Shown piece by piece: positions 6,910 through 7,398 of a DNA stretch of 7,398 nucleotides. The notes under the pieces are model-generated. The model did not search any database. It was not told where the DNA came from and was given only the letters and a program-made list of their open reading frames with translations. Source of the DNA: Rhodospirillaceae bacterium (GTDB taxonomy: Bacteria > Pseudomonadota > Alphaproteobacteria > UBA9219). Within the stretch, counting starts at the first letter, position 1, and each line of letters begins with the position of its first letter. Location of the stretch: the NCBI GenBank assembly GCA_003504035.1, contig DOBW01000217.1, positions 1 to 7,398 on the forward strand. Reading direction: 5' to 3'. A program made the position numbers and the translations under genes.

Positions 6910-6917
6910 TTAACCAT
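6910..6917 (+). promoter_or_regulatory. Isolated CtrA-type half-site TTAACCAT
   Basis: A second exact copy of TTAACCAT, 70 bases before the DUF3141 start codon. No TTAA is found 7 bases to either side. It lies downstream of the candidate promoter, so if bound it could repress. Confidence 0.3.
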
Positions 6918-6986
6918 AAGGCCGTTTATTCACGATGCGCAGAACACACGTTAATGATAAAGATAGAACCTAGTAAGGACTTAAAA

Positions 6987-7398
6987 ATGGGATTGCTAAA
7001 AGGTACAGACCCTAAGATGCCAACATCCCTTTATAATTTTTTCCTCCCCGATCTTGGAAGGCAGGCACAGGATTACTGGGTCGATACGTGGCAACGCTCT
7101 TTTCTATTTCTCGATATTTTGCGCCAGAGAGGCAATGCCTCCATCGAACAAGAAACGCGTGATGCACCCAATGTTTTGCATTTTGATTCCACTCTTCTGA
7201 TTGACGGGCGCGATCTTCCCTCCCCCGTCAATTATATGTTGATGCGCATTTTGCCACCCGACAACATCACGACAGACGCAACAAAGCGCCCCTTTGTCAT
7301 TTTTGATCCCCGCGCCGGTCAAGGCCCCGGTGTTGGTGGCATGAAAAAAGATAGCGAAATAGGAATTGCTCTGCTTGGCGGACATCCTGTCTATTTTG
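6987..7398 (+). CDS. DUF3141 family protein, PHA-synthase-like alpha/beta hydrolase (5' part)
   Basis: The first 137 codons of a longer gene cut by the window edge. The start is well supported: ATG at 6987 with AAGGA (6975-6979) 7 bases upstream. The protein begins MGLLKGTDPKMPTSLYNFF and has DYWVDTWQRSFLFLD (residues 30-44), resembling the N-terminal region of polyhydroxyalkanoate synthases. It then shows RPFVIFDPRAGQGPGVGG (103-120) followed by KKDSEIGIALLGGHPVYF, which is the hallmark of the DUF3141 family. The family is related to PhaC-type hydrolases, but its reaction is not established. The nucleophile region lies beyond the window, so activity cannot be judged. No signal peptide is seen, so it is probably cytoplasmic. 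From memory, homologues in alphaproteobacteria often sit beside phosphate acetyltransferase and acetate kinase genes; that neighbourhood would be to the right of this window. Confidence 0.85.
   Translation, partial: MGLLKGTDPKMPTSLYNFFLPDLGRQAQDYWVDTWQRSFLFLDILRQRGNASIEQETRDAPNVLHFDSTLLIDGRDLPSPVNYMLMRILPPDNITTDATKRPFVIFDPRAGQGPGVGGMKKDSEIGIALLGGHPVYF

Larger units (their letters stand above)
6555..6986. other. 432-bp AT-rich divergent regulatory region
   Basis: This gap separates the polysaccharide operon (-) from the DUF3141 gene (+) and should hold promoters for both. It contains a phased array of TTAA half-sites, two isolated TTAACCAT motifs, a TATGAT -10 candidate, a pair of alternative hairpins and an imperfect direct repeat, each listed separately. 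I found no convincing protein-coding gene, tRNA or DnaA box cluster in it. I could not place the minus-strand promoter of the operon with confidence. Confidence 0.85.

Noticed and set aside
6901..6954. A 17-codon open frame (MITLTIRPF...) in the DUF3141 leader, considered as a leader peptide for the hairpin switch.
   Set aside because: It lies after the hairpins rather than before them, has only a weak ribosome site, and shows no run of regulatory codons.
6555..6986. The AT-rich region with many TTAA motifs considered as a replication origin.
   Set aside because: No DnaA boxes (TTATCCACA-like) were seen, and the flanking genes are not typical origin neighbours.
7104..7385. A 93-codon minus-strand frame at the right end.
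   Set aside because: It is antisense to the well-supported DUF3141 reading frame and shows no family resemblance.

Overview
The window looks like chromosomal DNA from a free-living alphaproteobacterium of moderate GC (by eye a little under 50%). The SodB tail, the DUF3141 protein, the WbaP-type polymer-initiating transferase and CtrA-like TTAA-N7-TTAA sites all fit that class. No single gene fixes the genus, so the taxonomy is an inference. There are no mobile elements, CRISPR arrays, tRNA or rRNA genes.

Left part (1-1130): the 3' end of an iron-type superoxide dismutase gene (+) is followed by a strong bidirectional terminator. A small periplasmic OmpA-like protein without a barrel (-) converges on that terminator. 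Its promoter (TTGAAA-17-TTTAAT, minus strand) lies in a 264-bp region shared with the divergent hemN gene. hemN (1131-2576, +) encodes the oxygen-independent coproporphyrinogen III dehydrogenase of haem synthesis. With sodB it suggests an organism that meets both oxic and anoxic conditions.

Middle part (2562-6554, all -): a compact exopolysaccharide-type operon. In transcription order it holds a WbaP-like polyprenyl-phosphate hexose-1-phosphate transferase (loads the first sugar on undecaprenyl phosphate), a GT4 glycosyltransferase (extends the lipid-linked glycan) and an exported clan GH-A glycosidase resembling PslG (probably trims or releases polymer in the periplasm). The last two genes overlap by 4 bp. 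The glycosidase gene also overlaps the end of hemN tail to tail by 15 bp.

Right part (6555-7398): a 432-bp AT-rich divergent intergenic region, then the first 137 codons of a DUF3141 (PHA-synthase-like alpha/beta hydrolase) gene (+). The intergenic region is the most interesting stretch. It holds five TTAA/TTAG half-sites spaced 10-11 bp apart, one per helical turn, which include two TTAA-N7-TTAA-type CtrA boxes. A TATGAT -10 candidate follows, and then three segments that can form either a 9-bp hairpin or an overlapping terminator-like hairpin. This suggests cell-cycle (CtrA) control of polysaccharide initiation and/or the DUF3141 gene. I see no clearly new multi-gene system here; the regulatory region is the best candidate for something undescribed.
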